DNA from: OLB9 sp041392785
GTDB taxonomy: Bacteria; Bacteroidota; Bacteroidia; Chitinophagales; Saprospiraceae
NCBI GenBank assembly: GCA_041392785.1
Contig: JAWKLK010000006.1
Location: 213,194 to 277,193 of the forward strand
Direction of reading: 5' to 3'
DNA length: 64,000 nt
Shown here: positions 38,617 through 47,795 of the stretch, piece by piece
Layout of the letters: each line of letters begins with the position of its first letter
Position numbering within the stretch: position 1 is the first letter of the stretch
Made by a program: the position numbers and the translations under genes
The notes under the pieces: model-generated
Told to the model about the DNA's origin: nothing
The model's database searches: none
The model's input: the letters and a program-made list of their open reading frames with translations, nothing else

Positions 38617-39462
38617 AGTATCCGTTTTGATTTCGAATTTGTCTTCAAAACCAGCTCCATCAATTATTTTAATCAGTTGTTTTTGTTCCGCTTTACTGAT
38701 GATTAAGTTTGCTAAATTTTCAAATATTTGTTCATCTATTGAACTTGAGAAAAACATATTCATAGGAGAATGTGTTCTTTTGCCGACCCTATTTCCTGTG
38801 AATGAGATTAATTCCGATCTTTTAAACGATTCTTTGTTTTCTCTTTTACACCAATCTATAAATTCTTCAAAAAGGTTACCCTGAAATCTTTCTGTTTTAA
38901 TTTGACGTAACGTGTATTTTTCACTATTCTCGTTTATCATGCCAAATATCCAAAACATTAATGTATAACATATGAGTGCTATCCAGAATGCTGTGAAGAA
39001 CATAGAATCAGTTCTGATAAATTTTGACAATATTGGATGTTCACTTATTTGACCAGGGAATAACCAAAGAAAGGAAATGATTGTAGTTATTGCAGTAAGT
39101 GATATTTTAGGGAGTTTTGCTCGCCTACCTATGTCTGGCTCATAATCATTAATTGAATCCTTAAGTTTGGTTTCTAATCTGACTTCTTTACTTTCCTTAT
39201 TGATGTTTTGAGAATACGCGATTAAATCTTTTACTGCACTTATTGGTATTAATGCATTATTTGCTTGTTCCTGACTACCCAATAATTCTTGAAGTTTGTG
39301 AAATCTTTCTTTAGTTTCATCATTCGGAAATTCACCTTGAAATTTATCAGGATGAATTTCAAGCATTTTCTTTCTTAATTCCTTGAGTATAATTTCTACT
39401 TCATTTGATTCAATGCCATACTCTTTTGCTGTCTTATAAAGTTCAGTTACATTCATTTTCAT
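38587..39462 (-). CDS. Cassette gene: J-domain membrane protein
   Basis: The 291-residue protein has an N-terminal J-domain-like segment with the HPD motif at residues 37-39 (LEIHPDKFQGEFPNDETKER), two transmembrane helices (~121-140 and 153-175) and a cytosolic-looking C-terminal domain. J-domains recruit Hsp70. The stop codon lies inside the attC-like site, so the last nine or so residues (NNVHDDHVG) are encoded by the recombination site. Function of the cassette unknown. Confidence 0.75.
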   Translation of the reverse strand: MKMNVTELYKTAKEYGIESNEVEIILKELRKKMLEIHPDKFQGEFPNDETKERFHKLQELLGSQEQANNALIPISAVKDLIAYSQNINKESKEVRLETKLKDSINDYEPDIGRRAKLPKISLTAITTIISFLWLFPGQISEHPILSKFIRTDSMFFTAFWIALICYTLMFWIFGMINENSEKYTLRQIKTERFQGNLFEEFIDWCKRENKESFKRSELISFTGNRVGKRTHSPMNMFFSSSIDEQIFENLANLIISKAEQKQLIKIIDGAGFEDKFEIKTDTNNVHDDHVG

Positions 39463-39477
39463 TTTTTAATGGATACT

Positions 39478-39537
39478 AACGGTCAGTATATGAAGCGTAG
39501 CCTGCCGAAAGGCGGCTATGATTTCATATACAGTGTT
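39478..39537 (-). repeat. attC-like site 8
   Basis: 60 bp; arms GTATATGAA/TTCATATAC and TAGCC/GGCTA around CCTGCCGAAAGGCGG. The right cassette starts GTTATATGTA, matched by TACATATAAC at its right end. Confidence 0.88.
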
Positions 39538-39602
39538 ATATGTATTTATTTTATTCTAAAAACAGGAGAAAGAATAAATTTCAATCTCCTGTTTATTCAC
39601 CA

Positions 39603-40037
39603 TTAATATGGACTTCTTTTAAAGACAACGTTGCCCTGCCAATCCTTAACATACTTACCAACCGTATTTCCATATTGGTCTTTGACAACAGTATTGCCTT
39701 GCCAATCTTTTTCATACGTATATTCAGTATTACCGTATTGGTCTTTTTGCACCGTATTACCCTGCCAATTTTGAGAACGAGTATTCTGTGTATTGCCATA
39801 AGAATCTTTGGTTACAGTATTCCCTTGCCAATTTTTAGATTCTGTTTGAATAACATTTCCATAAGAATCTTTCCAAACAAAATTTCCTTGCCAATCCTTT
39901 GAGCCTGTCGCTATAACATTCCCGTATTCGTCTTTTGCCACAGTATTACCCTGCCAATCTTTTGAATAAGTAATGTTTTGCGAATACGACAAACCAGAAA
40001 ACAGCATAAATGCTAATAGAAAAATTGAATTAGGCAT
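39603..40037 (-). CDS. Cassette gene: secreted KDWQGN-repeat protein with IS-derived start
   Basis: The 144-residue product has a signal-like start and about six imperfect ~21-residue repeats of the form KDWQGNTVxKDxYGN. The first residues MPNS come from the IS1595-family end. The native start is at 41011 on the other side of the element (MKQLIFLLAF...), interrupted at about codon 3. The IS end restores an in-frame ATG followed by IFLLAFMLFSGLSYS, which still looks like a signal peptide, so the protein may still be made and exported. Repeat function unknown. Confidence 0.7.
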   Translation of the reverse strand: MPNSIFLLAFMLFSGLSYSQNITYSKDWQGNTVAKDEYGNVIATGSKDWQGNFVWKDSYGNVIQTESKNWQGNTVTKDSYGNTQNTRSQNWQGNTVQKDQYGNTEYTYEKDWQGNTVVKDQYGNTVGKYVKDWQGNVVFKRSPY

Positions 40038-40988
40038 TTAAGCAATTAGTGTTTTATATGGTACAGGTTTGTGCTTTATCATTCGCAGTAGTAGATTATC
40101 AAAAATACCCTCCTTCATCTTGTTTCGATTGTATCTGTAACAATATTCATCTAGATAGTATTGCAGATGTTTAGCGTGACCATGTATGCCTCTCAACCAA
40201 GATTTAAATCCCATAATTATTCGATGCATTACTGTAAAATTACTTCCTTTCTTCTTCGATTTCTCCGTTTTGAGATTTGGCATTTCTTTCTCTAAACTTC
40301 GATATGACGACCAAGCATCGGTTTTTATTTCTGCTGACTTTGAAATGGTTTTATCCATGAAAGTTTTCAAATTATTCTTTGTCGATCTATCAATTTGTTT
40401 AGCATATATGCGGCCAGCTCCTTTCCCACCTTTTTCTATGGCTATGACTATCAATCTTTTATTCTTATTTTTCCTCCCAACTACGCCTTCCTCTTGCTGA
40501 CCGATCACGAACTCATCAACTTCTACTTTGCCAGTCAAAAGATTATCTCCACTACTAGCCATGGCTTGCATGACTTTTTGCTTAAACATCCAACATGTCT
40601 TTTGTCTTAAATCAAGTTTTCGACTTAGTTCAGTAGATGCAATTCCTTTTTTACTCGTTGAAACATAATACACAATCCAAAACGCTTTAAGGATTGAAAA
40701 TTTTACTTTATGAAACAGAGTACCAGCCGTTGGACTCTCTAGATATCCACATTTAGTACATTGCCGATCGTATTTGTTGATGCCTTTGCAATGCTTTTTA
40801 TGTTTGCATTTGGGACATTCATAACCACCTTTCCACTTTAATTCTGATAAATAAGCATAACAAGAATCTTCATCAGGAAATTTGCTCTGAAACTCAAATA
40901 TTGATAGGCTTTTAAATTTTGCTTCCATTATATTAACTATATTTGTAGCAAATATAGGGGTTAAATTCATTTATAATATGCCTAATTC
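40027..40988 (-). mobile_element. IS1595-family insertion sequence, copy 2
   Basis: 962 bp with the same GAATTAGGCAT ends as copy 1 in inverted orientation, flanked by an exact 12-bp direct repeat AATAGAAAAATT (40015-40026 and 40989-41000). Inserted in the signal-peptide codons of the repeat-protein gene. Confidence 0.93.
40038..40970 (-). CDS. IS1595-family (ISXO2-like) transposase
   Basis: 310 residues, the same protein as copy 1 except Thr for Ser in SPTAGTLFH. Zinc ribbon, DDE domain and C-terminal DEYCYRYNR are intact. The near identity suggests recent spread from one copy to the other or from a shared source. Confidence 0.93.
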   Translation of the reverse strand: MNLTPIFATNIVNIMEAKFKSLSIFEFQSKFPDEDSCYAYLSELKWKGGYECPKCKHKKHCKGINKYDRQCTKCGYLESPTAGTLFHKVKFSILKAFWIVYYVSTSKKGIASTELSRKLDLRQKTCWMFKQKVMQAMASSGDNLLTGKVEVDEFVIGQQEEGVVGRKNKNKRLIVIAIEKGGKGAGRIYAKQIDRSTKNNLKTFMDKTISKSAEIKTDAWSSYRSLEKEMPNLKTEKSKKKGSNFTVMHRIIMGFKSWLRGIHGHAKHLQYYLDEYCYRYNRNKMKEGIFDNLLLRMIKHKPVPYKTLIA

Positions 40989-41153
40989 AATAGAAAAATT
41001 AATTGTTTCATTTTACAAGTTTTAAAAATGCCTACTCTGAACAGTTTTCAGCTACCCTGTGCATACTTTATTTTTTGGTGTCGCTTTTCTGCTGTTACGA
41101 CTTTGGGTTGGTTAGCCCCTTTATCAACCGTAATGTTTTTCGAAATTACATAT

Positions 41154-41212
41154 AACGTCCTAGTGACATGCGGCGTGCTGACGAAGGAAGCATGATCTTC
41201 ATGTCACATGTT
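41154..41212 (-). repeat. attC-like site 9
   Basis: 59 bp; arms GTGACATG/CATGTCAC with inner GCGTGCTGACGAAGGAAGC region. The right cassette starts GTTATCTTGA and ends TCAAGATAAC. Confidence 0.87.
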
Positions 41213-41224
41213 ATCTTGAGCCTT

Positions 41225-42367
41225 TTACATCATTTCGTCAATTCTACCCTCTCCACCTTTAATTAATTTGAAAATATCTTTATGTAAATCTTTTGTCTTT
41301 TTTAAGATAGTTCCCATTTCTTTGATAACTGACACACTCTTTTTTAGAGCATCATCCTTTTTCTTAGTCGTAAGTTTTTCTGCTTTCTTTTCGGGTGTAT
41401 CTTCCTTTTTGGGTTCTGTGTCTCCTGGACTTAGGTAAGGCGGTATTATCTCAACTTCTACACCTTTTTCAAGTGATTTTGCAATATATTTGATGCCGTT
41501 CTTTAATTGCACTTTCAATTCTTTTTCTCGACCATCATCCAATCCTTCATCTTTCATTTTTTTCACTAATTCAGAGGCAAGTTTATCTATTTCACTCTCT
41601 AAAAACTTTGATTGTGAATCTTCTATTGGTTTTAAATCTTTGTCTGGTATGCCATTTTCTTTAAGTCCCGCTAAATGTGTTCTAACTTTATCTACAGCTA
41701 AGTATATCGTAACCAAATTTGATACAATTTCTCCAACAACTTCAGCTACACTAAAAACCTGCTCGATGATGAGTTCTATACAGCCATTGTGAACTCTCTC
41801 AACCTTAATATCTTCAGTTCCTAACCCTTGAATCTCTTTAATTGACTTAATTATTAAATTCCAGTTATGAATTGTCTCCTCCAAATTTTTGGCATAATGG
41901 AGCTCGTTCAAATCTGGAATAATTATACCAACCTCAAAGAGCTCATCTTGATAATGACCCTGAAAGTGTAATTTTTCTAAGTTTGCCTTTGTTGCGGCGA
42001 TTGTGGTAAAAAAATCAGTTCTATTTTTTCTAAGTATTTCTAATTCAGCTACTTGTTTATCGATACTATACTTTTGATTACTAAAAATATTGTCAATATT
42101 TGCTAACAACTCGTCGCCAAAAAATGAAGAACCTTTCATTTCTTCCAGCAACTTAAAGTATCCTCGTGTGAATCTGCCATAGTTACCTTCGTTACCCTTT
42201 TCAGAAATTAGTTTAATTGTGTTATTAATTCCTGTGCCTGCATTAGGTTGATTTCCCTTGCTCTGAGTTAAAAAGGTTTTAAGTTTATTGATCTCTTCGT
42301 TGATTTTGTTCTCATTTTCATCGTCAATTAAATCGTCAATAACTGTGAGTAAAAATTCTATGTTCAT
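41225..42367 (-). CDS. Cassette gene: helical protein of unknown function
   Basis: 380 residues, mostly predicted helix. A segment around residues 210-230 (GCIELIIEQVFSVAEVVGEI) resembles the short beta-helix repeat found in effector-associated and immunity-type proteins, but I cannot name a family. The C-terminus is rich in Lys and Glu (TEPKKEDTPEKKAEKLTTKK), probably disordered or coiled coil. No signal peptide. Sole gene of its cassette. Confidence 0.68.
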   Translation of the reverse strand: MNIEFLLTVIDDLIDDENENKINEEINKLKTFLTQSKGNQPNAGTGINNTIKLISEKGNEGNYGRFTRGYFKLLEEMKGSSFFGDELLANIDNIFSNQKYSIDKQVAELEILRKNRTDFFTTIAATKANLEKLHFQGHYQDELFEVGIIIPDLNELHYAKNLEETIHNWNLIIKSIKEIQGLGTEDIKVERVHNGCIELIIEQVFSVAEVVGEIVSNLVTIYLAVDKVRTHLAGLKENGIPDKDLKPIEDSQSKFLESEIDKLASELVKKMKDEGLDDGREKELKVQLKNGIKYIAKSLEKGVEVEIIPPYLSPGDTEPKKEDTPEKKAEKLTTKKKDDALKKSVSVIKEMGTILKKTKDLHKDIFKLIKGGEGRIDEMM

Positions 42368-42395
42368 ATTTCGTTTTGTTTTACTGGTTCAAGAT

Positions 42396-42453
42396 AACGC
42401 CTAGGCTATGTGATGGATGAAGCGATAGCGAATCTATCATCATAGCCGTTGTT
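42396..42453 (-). repeat. attC-like site 10
   Basis: 58 bp; arms GGCTATG/CATAGCC and TGATGGAT/ATCTATCA with centre GAAGCGATAGCGA. The same core occurs at 61164 and in the truncated site at 63958. Confidence 0.88.
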
Positions 42454-42468
42454 ATAATCTGGCCATTT

Positions 42469-42783
42469 TTATTCGGTTACCATTAATTTTTGATCTTCAA
42501 GTTCAACTGTAAAGTTCACCTTTGCTTTTAGTGCTTCGAAAACTCTTAGAACTGTTGAAAATCTCGCATCGGTTGTTGAGTTTTCAATTTTTGCAATTTG
42601 AGATTTTTGTACTCCAACGAGTTCTCCGAGTTGCTCTTGTGTCATGTGTTTTGCTTTACGGGCTTTTTTAATTGCATCGCCTAACAATTCAAGTCGGAGT
42701 TCTTGTTCGAAAAGCGCTCGTTTTGGCGTTCCACGTTTGCCAATGTATTGATCTGTTACTTCTTCTAAACTATATGTTTTCAT
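42469..42783 (-). CDS. Antitoxin, Xre/HTH (HigA-like), family 1
   Basis: 104 residues with an Xre-type helix-turn-helix (MTQEQLGELVGVQKSQIAKI at about 47-66). Almost the same protein is encoded at 57532-57846. It follows the RelE-type toxin remnant with an overlapping ATGA, the toxin-first order of HigBA modules. Such antitoxins bind the toxin and repress the operon. With its toxin broken, this one may be a solitary antitoxin. Confidence 0.85.
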   Translation of the reverse strand: MKTYSLEEVTDQYIGKRGTPKRALFEQELRLELLGDAIKKARKAKHMTQEQLGELVGVQKSQIAKIENSTTDARFSTVLRVFEALKAKVNFTVELEDQKLMVTE

Positions 42784-43110
42784 TTCTTTTTAGATTTATA
42801 ATATTCGACTCTCAATTGTTTGGCTTTTTCAATCTCTTTTTTGGGCGTTTTACCAGTTTTTTTTAACTATTCCGTGAGTTGCAATTATCATTTATTTTTC
42901 TGTTTCATCCCAAAATGCAAATAATCGATAAGCAATTTTATTATACAAAGTTCTGAATTCCCAAATGTCATCTTCGAGCTTCTTCAGAAGTTCATCGTCC
43001 TTTGCACTTTTAGATTTCCAGATGTTATAAACTATCTTATCCATAGGTTTGTCGTCTAAGGAGTCTAGGAACACTTTGGCATCTTCGAGAAATTTGACTT
43101 TGAACATCAT
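42781..43110 (-). pseudogene. RelE/HigB-type toxin, decayed
   Basis: The first 72 codons (to FAFWDETEK) match the toxin at 57851-58186. A TAA follows, then an in-frame remnant MIIATHGIVKK, and a shift in a run of eight A leads to another frame with TGKTPKKEIEKAKQLRVEYY, ending at the antitoxin start. A two-to-three-residue deletion around the stop is also apparent. The toxin is therefore inactive while the antitoxin is intact. Confidence 0.8.
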
Positions 43111-43203
43111 TGATTAGTTAATCAATGATACAAAGATAATAGTTTCTTTATAAGGACACAATTTCATTTTTCACTCCTAGGCTTTTCTCTTTTGGTCGAT
43201 CAT

Positions 43204-43261
43204 AACGCCTGTGATATGGAGCGGACGCAGCGATAGCAAGTCTGATCTCATATCACTTGTT
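43204..43261 (-). repeat. attC-like site 11
   Basis: 58 bp; arms GTGATATG/CATATCAC, GAG/CTC and CGGAC/GTCTG with an unpaired AT, like the extrahelical bases of integron attC. Same as the site at 50429. Confidence 0.9.
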
Positions 43262-43889
43262 ATGTAGCGTATTTAATTCTTCTTTAATTAATGAATACAA
43301 TTCATCTTCCCAATCGATATTTTCAATTACTGGTAAATTATTGTTTTTTCGAAAATCTCTTGGACTAATGATTACTTTGACTTCATTGTTTATTGCTTTT
43401 TGAGTTAAAACAAAAACTTCTTCTATGGCTTCATCACCAATTGGAATACATCCAATCGTTGCTGCCTTACCATGAATGAAAATATCTTTTCCCATTTCGT
43501 CAATATTAGAGAATTTGGTTTTAGATTTATCAAATTCGTTTGGATAATTGAGTTTCATGGATAGATAATAAGAACTGTTTGGGTTTAAATACTCAACTTT
43601 ATATATTCCTTCCGGAATTTGTCTATCTCCATCTTTTAGTTTTGGCCCTAAAGTGCCACTATATGCTGTAAAAGGATATTCTTTCAAAAGTTTTATTCCT
43701 GTATAATCCTTTGTATAAACTTGAAGGATTCTCTTCCTTGAAGGCAGCAAGAATTATTTCTTTTGGGAAGTCCATTTTGAAACCTGCAACGGCCAAATTC
43801 ATCTCAAGTCTGTCCCATACTTTATTCTCTATTTTACCAAGAATCGTTTCAATCGATTCCTTACCTTTAAGTTTATTCACTAATGGCAT
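43253..43889 (-). pseudogene. L,D-transpeptidase-like (YkuD/YafK type) gene, frameshifted
   Basis: The C-terminal frame has the catalytic motif IHGKAATIGCIPIGDEA (His and Cys nucleophile), preceded by GTLGPKLKDGDRQIPEGIY, as in YafK/ErfK-type L,D-transpeptidases that cross-link peptidoglycan or attach proteins to it. The N-terminal frame (43659-43889) ends FKEE and the second resumes ILQVYTKDYTG, with a one- or two-base shift at ~43729. An in-frame hydrophobic anchor is encoded still further upstream but has no start codon. Either decay or sequence errors. Confidence 0.78.
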
Positions 43890-43984
43890 ATACAGTGACC
43901 TACCAAATTTGACAAATAAGATCCCAATAATTATTATGCTTGATATGATGATTAATTTCTTCAGATTTTCTTTTTTATGCTACA

Positions 43985-44043
43985 TAACGGTGAGTACATG
44001 CGACGTGGCGGCTTTAGCCGACATGTTCGTCATGTACATTGTT
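43985..44043 (-). repeat. attC-like site 12
   Basis: 59 bp; GTACATG subfamily. The cassette on its left starts GTTATGTAGC and ends GCTACATAAC; the cassette on its right is the second ORF-poor copy. Confidence 0.9.
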
Positions 44044-44483
44044 AGTACTTGTGATTTAATTTATTTTTTCTTTTAATTTTATCTTCCCGTTTTCCAAAAC
44101 TTGCAAGGTTTATACTATTCTGATTTGATGAATTATTTGCTCATTTTGACAATTTTCACCGTTCAAAATATCACTTTTTCCCGAATATTTTACTACCATA
44201 TCAAATCACGTTTTAAAAGTCAAAATTTTCAATTTGGTTTCTAGTTGAAATTTAACCTTTCGCTGAATTTTAAAGTTTCAAATTTCGATTTTTGGCTTCG
44301 CTAAGTTAAGAATTTGCACGGTTTTAGTTGTCAGTTTGCGTTTCCTTGCAAGTTTTTGGATTCATGACTGTTTACTGATTTTTACACATTTCACCAATTT
44401 TTTGCATCCGATTTACTCGAAGAACTTCACTCAGGAATTTCTCCGTTTTGCCGAAAACGGGTGAATTTTTCATAAGTACTAAC
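44041..44483 (-). repeat. ORF-poor cassette, copy 2
   Basis: 443 bp, very similar to 35484-35927 over its whole length, with the same ends GTTAGTACTT/AAGTACTAAC and scattered substitutions. Each copy has a GTACATG-type attC on its left but a different site on its right, so the cassette body was duplicated with one flank. The 33-codon frame is kept at 44372-44473. Confidence 0.85.
44372..44473 (-). CDS. Possible 33-residue small protein, second copy
   Basis: Same frame as 35816-35917, with Gly to Glu and Tyr to Cys changes near the end. Whether it is translated is unknown. Confidence 0.33.
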   Translation of the reverse strand: MKNSPVFGKTEKFLSEVLRVNRMQKIGEMCKNQ

Positions 44484-44540
44484 GGTCTTGCCGTATGTGA
44501 CGTGCCTGCGATAGCTGGCATGTACATCATACGGCCTGTT
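44481..44540 (-). repeat. attC-like site 13
   Basis: 60 bp; arms GCCGTATG/CATACGGC, TGCC/GGCA around TGCGATAGC, unpaired bases. Same core as the site at 57458. Confidence 0.88.
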
Positions 44541-44552
44541 ATGATGTGTTTT

Positions 44553-44849
44553 TTAATTTACCGACAATTTGATTTGTTTACCAAAGCCTTCCCTGAAAAT
44601 TCTCATGATTGTTGACAATCTTATATCCGAAGCGTTGTTTTCGATTCTCGAAATATAACTTTTCGTTGTGCCACATTTATTGGCCAATTCCTCTTGAGTC
44701 ATTCCCTCTTTCGTTCGTAAATCTTGGAGTAGTACGCCTAATTTAAACGCTTCAAATCCCTCTTCATATTCCGTCCTGGATTCACTTCCTACTTTCCCAT
44801 ATTGTTCGTCGAGATGATCTCTAAATGATGTTAATTTACTACTTTTCAT
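44553..44849 (-). CDS. Antitoxin, Xre/HTH (HigA-like), family 2
   Basis: I start at the ATG 44849 (MKSSKLTSFRDHL), giving 98 residues; the frame runs on to 44927 only in the overlap with the toxin. The HTH is GMTQEELANKCGTTKSYISR. It overlaps the toxin stop by 11 bp. The same family occurs at 51310-51618. Probably represses the pair and neutralises the toxin. Confidence 0.85.
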   Translation of the reverse strand: MKSSKLTSFRDHLDEQYGKVGSESRTEYEEGFEAFKLGVLLQDLRTKEGMTQEELANKCGTTKSYISRIENNASDIRLSTIMRIFREGFGKQIKLSVN

Positions 44850-45183
44850 CGAAGTACTGTTTTTTGATTTTATGCGCCTTCTCAATTTCTGATTTTGTTG
44901 TTTTGTTGGATTTCTTTTGGAAACCATTGATTGCTATAATCAATTTTCCCGCGTCAAAAAATGAGAAAATCCTATAAATATTTGATTCAATTTCTACCCT
45001 TATTTCGTAAAGTCCATCTGAGTTAGTCAAATGTTTGAAATATTTTTCTGGAACATATTCAACGGTTTCTAAAAGATTGATAGTCCAATCGACTTTTAGT
45101 TTGGCCTTTGTATCTAATCCTTGATGAAATTTACGAAAATGCTCTCCATAAAATACTACTTCTCTAACTAATTCTGACTTCAT
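44839..45183 (-). CDS. RelE/Gp49-like toxin, family 2
   Basis: 114-residue product of the phage Gp49-like/HigB type: YFKHLTNSDGLYEIRVEIES, then IYRIFSFFDAGKLIIAINGFQKKSNKT. Such toxins cleave mRNA at the ribosome. Intact, toxin-first order. TA pairs stabilise long cassette arrays against loss. Confidence 0.88.
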   Translation of the reverse strand: MKSELVREVVFYGEHFRKFHQGLDTKAKLKVDWTINLLETVEYVPEKYFKHLTNSDGLYEIRVEIESNIYRIFSFFDAGKLIIAINGFQKKSNKTTKSEIEKAHKIKKQYFDEK

Positions 45184-45252
45184 TCAACAAAGTTACCTAT
45201 TTAGGTAACATTTCAAAGTTTTTAAAGTTCATTTTTTTTTCTAATACATCAT

Positions 45253-45313
45253 AACGTTTTGGCTTTGTGACGTGCCGTCCCGATAGGGCGGCATGTTCAT
45301 CAAAGCCTGTGTT
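45253..45313 (-). repeat. attC-like site 14
   Basis: 61 bp; arms GGCTTTG/CAAAGCC and TGCCG/CGGCA around TCCCGATAGGG. The left cassette ends ACATCATAAC, matching GTTATGATGT at its start. Confidence 0.87.
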
Positions 45314-45321
45314 CGATGATG

Positions 45322-46083
45322 TTATTCTTTTTGGCCAGTGAATACTACTTTTTCAATTTTTTCAAAGGTATTTAATTTATCAATAACATCCTTCAAAGGC
45401 TTGTCATTTGCTGAACCATAATCAATATAATAAATTAATTTGTTGTTTTTAATTTCTTCTGTACCATAATCATGAACAAGTCCATACTTCTTGTTTTTTG
45501 ATTCACTTTTTATATTATGGTTTTCAAATATTTTACTAATTTCATAACTGATTTCAGTTAAATAATCAATTTTATTTTCTTGTTCTTTTAGGTGAATTAT
45601 GAGATAAAATGAGTCATAATGAAAGTACTCAACCACAAGTTCGAAATGAGTTTTCTTATGCTTAAAACCTAATGTTTTCGGATTGTAGGCAGGGTCATTC
45701 CAAACTTCAAGAATTTTTCCTTTTTCAAGCCCTTCTATCCAAAATTCAATATCATCTGGGTCGATATTTCCGGAAGTGGGTGTATAAATTTTTCCTGATT
45801 TTGATTTCCATTTTAAAATTGAAGGAAAGCCTACTATTCCAGCACATAATTTAACAGGAATTTCTTTATTAATATCTCCTTTATATATATATTTCCCAGC
45901 ATGTCCATCATAGTAGCTGTCGATTATTAAGGAAATGAAATTATTTACATTTAAAGGATTTAGACCAATTTTATTTTCAATATCAATAGGTAATTGAGAC
46001 TTCAATTTATTAAGAAAATTTTCGTTAACTTTACTACCTTTTAATATAGATTCGATTGAGTGGTTGAAATTTTCTGTCCACAT
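45322..46083 (-). CDS. Cassette gene: soluble protein following a toxin-like gene, candidate immunity
   Basis: 253 residues, no signal peptide or membrane helix. WTENFNHSIESILKGSKVNE at the start and a mid-domain HFELVVEYFHYDSFYLIIHL are not recognised. It starts 3 bp after the stop of the secreted nuclease-like protein and shares its cassette, so it may be the immunity protein; this is inference from position. Confidence 0.62.
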   Translation of the reverse strand: MWTENFNHSIESILKGSKVNENFLNKLKSQLPIDIENKIGLNPLNVNNFISLIIDSYYDGHAGKYIYKGDINKEIPVKLCAGIVGFPSILKWKSKSGKIYTPTSGNIDPDDIEFWIEGLEKGKILEVWNDPAYNPKTLGFKHKKTHFELVVEYFHYDSFYLIIHLKEQENKIDYLTEISYEISKIFENHNIKSESKNKKYGLVHDYGTEEIKNNKLIYYIDYGSANDKPLKDVIDKLNTFEKIEKVVFTGQKE

Positions 46084-46086
46084 ATT

Positions 46087-47793
46087 TTACAAAGCTGCAA
46101 TTTTTACTAATCTGTAGGCCACCATAAAACTCGCCCAATCATCAGCAATTCCAGCTCCTGCTGTCAAAACATCTTCTATTATTGTCCCAACAATAATGAC
46201 TACTCCAGCTGTGACGGCTGCTGTTTTAATAGCAGTAGCTATATCAGGATTTTCTCTTAAAAATCTTGCAATTTCCAAGTCAATTTCAGCGGGGTTTCGA
46301 CCTAGTCTTTCCATAAATCTTTTAATTCTCTCCCATGTATCTACTGGAACTGTTACAACCGTTGGGGGATTTGGATTGGATTGAGGATCGTAAACAATTA
46401 CACCAGGTTCCGTTAATCGAGGAATTAATACTTGTGCTGGATTTCTCGGATTAGGTAAAATCCTTAAAAATGAAGGATAGTTTAGTCCAAGTTTCCAAAC
46501 TGATGGGGGACGAGGACATTCCTTGGTGGCACTTATTAAATATTTTGTGACCTGCTCGACTCCTTTAATTTGTTCATTAGATGATTTTATCTCAAAAATT
46601 TCAAGAGTCGTTAAGTCAACTAAGTCTGCATAACCCCATCCGCCGTTTTTTCCTGCCTTAGGTATGGCATATTCGGCAACAGCATTTGGATTATAGTTCA
46701 AATAATCGAGCTGAATCAACCAACTTTCAACAGTTTTGCCTACAGAAGTGCTTCCAGAACGTCCTACACGGTTAGTTCCATGACATTTATCTATTGTTGT
46801 ATATTTGTCATCAAGTTTATCCAATATAGTCTTTTCAAGATAAGCATTATAATTTGTCATTTTTTCAAATAACAAATCTTGACCGTTTGGGTCAGGATTA
46901 TCCCATAAATGCCAATGGATATCATAATCAGTTTTGTTTGCATTTAAGCTATTTGCCACTTGATCAAAAATATTATTACAAAAGTTGCCATTATGAGTAA
47001 TATATCCTTTAGCAGGTAAATTTAATATCGCTAGCTTTGAAAGTTCTGTTTGAAGAAATGCAGTTGAGCCAAGTGTCTGTCCTTGGTAATCAATATCAAT
47101 GTTTGCATAGTCTTCCACATCGGTTGATCTAGTGCCGCCTTGTGTATTATCTCTCAATGTGGGTACACCCAATAGATTACAATTAAATGGTTTGTAGCCC
47201 CGTTGAGCCAATATTTGTTTAATTGCTTCAGGGTCTGATGGACAACAATTACCACTTTTTACTAGTTGAATTATTCTCTTTAGTTCCAAAAGACCTTCTC
47301 TAATAGGAATGCCTAAGTTAAATAAGTTGCTATTTAATTTAGCATCCATTTTACCTTTTACCAATTGCTCGATTAATAATATTTTAGATTCATCCAGACA
47401 TTGGAAGATTCCCGATTTCGGAAGACTTAGATCAATATAAAACTCTTTAATGGTAGGTGATGAAGCTGGAATTTTTACAATGTTTATAAAATAAGTAGAA
47501 GCGTTCTTTGCTTCAGCAAGAAAGCCATTTAATGTTGCATCTGTACCATCAAAGGTAGGTATCATCATTGACCATACTGCATAATCAAATGCTTTGAATT
47601 GCCCGTTTGTTCCTAATTCCTGATCAATTTCGCAAGCTATAGGTTCAACTTCTGAAATATAATCTCTGTTATACCCAAGTGGATCGCTCTTTAATTGATA
47701 GCAGGTTTGGGCAAATCCTACAAAACCAAAGAACAAGATAAAGCAAACTACGCTAATTTTTTTTGTATTCATTTTTTTTATTTTTAATATCAT
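46087..47793 (-). CDS. Cassette gene: secreted protein with nuclease-like toxin domain (family A leader)
   Basis: The 568-residue frame carries a signal peptide (MNTKKISVVCFILFF, probable start 47775) and the leader domain shared with 33741-35384 (CYQLKSD, IACEIDQ, FKAFDYAVW, FYIDLSLPKSGIFQCLDES). The C-terminal half has GWGYADLVDLTTLEIFEIKS, a PD-(D/E)XK core (D...ExK) typical of Tox-REase-like toxins, then a Gly/Ala-rich hydrophobic segment ending in AGAGIADDWASF. Layout and neighbour suggest a toxin delivered to rivals. No export system for it is visible here. Confidence 0.7.
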   Translation of the reverse strand: MILKIKKMNTKKISVVCFILFFGFVGFAQTCYQLKSDPLGYNRDYISEVEPIACEIDQELGTNGQFKAFDYAVWSMMIPTFDGTDATLNGFLAEAKNASTYFINIVKIPASSPTIKEFYIDLSLPKSGIFQCLDESKILLIEQLVKGKMDAKLNSNLFNLGIPIREGLLELKRIIQLVKSGNCCPSDPEAIKQILAQRGYKPFNCNLLGVPTLRDNTQGGTRSTDVEDYANIDIDYQGQTLGSTAFLQTELSKLAILNLPAKGYITHNGNFCNNIFDQVANSLNANKTDYDIHWHLWDNPDPNGQDLLFEKMTNYNAYLEKTILDKLDDKYTTIDKCHGTNRVGRSGSTSVGKTVESWLIQLDYLNYNPNAVAEYAIPKAGKNGGWGYADLVDLTTLEIFEIKSSNEQIKGVEQVTKYLISATKECPRPPSVWKLGLNYPSFLRILPNPRNPAQVLIPRLTEPGVIVYDPQSNPNPPTVVTVPVDTWERIKRFMERLGRNPAEIDLEIARFLRENPDIATAIKTAAVTAGVVIIVGTIIEDVLTAGAGIADDWASFMVAYRLVKIAAL

Positions 47794-47795
47794 CG

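Noticed and set aside
46087..47793. Type VI or Rhs toxin
   Set aside because: No PAAR, VgrG or YD repeats; it has a Sec signal peptide and a different leader domain.
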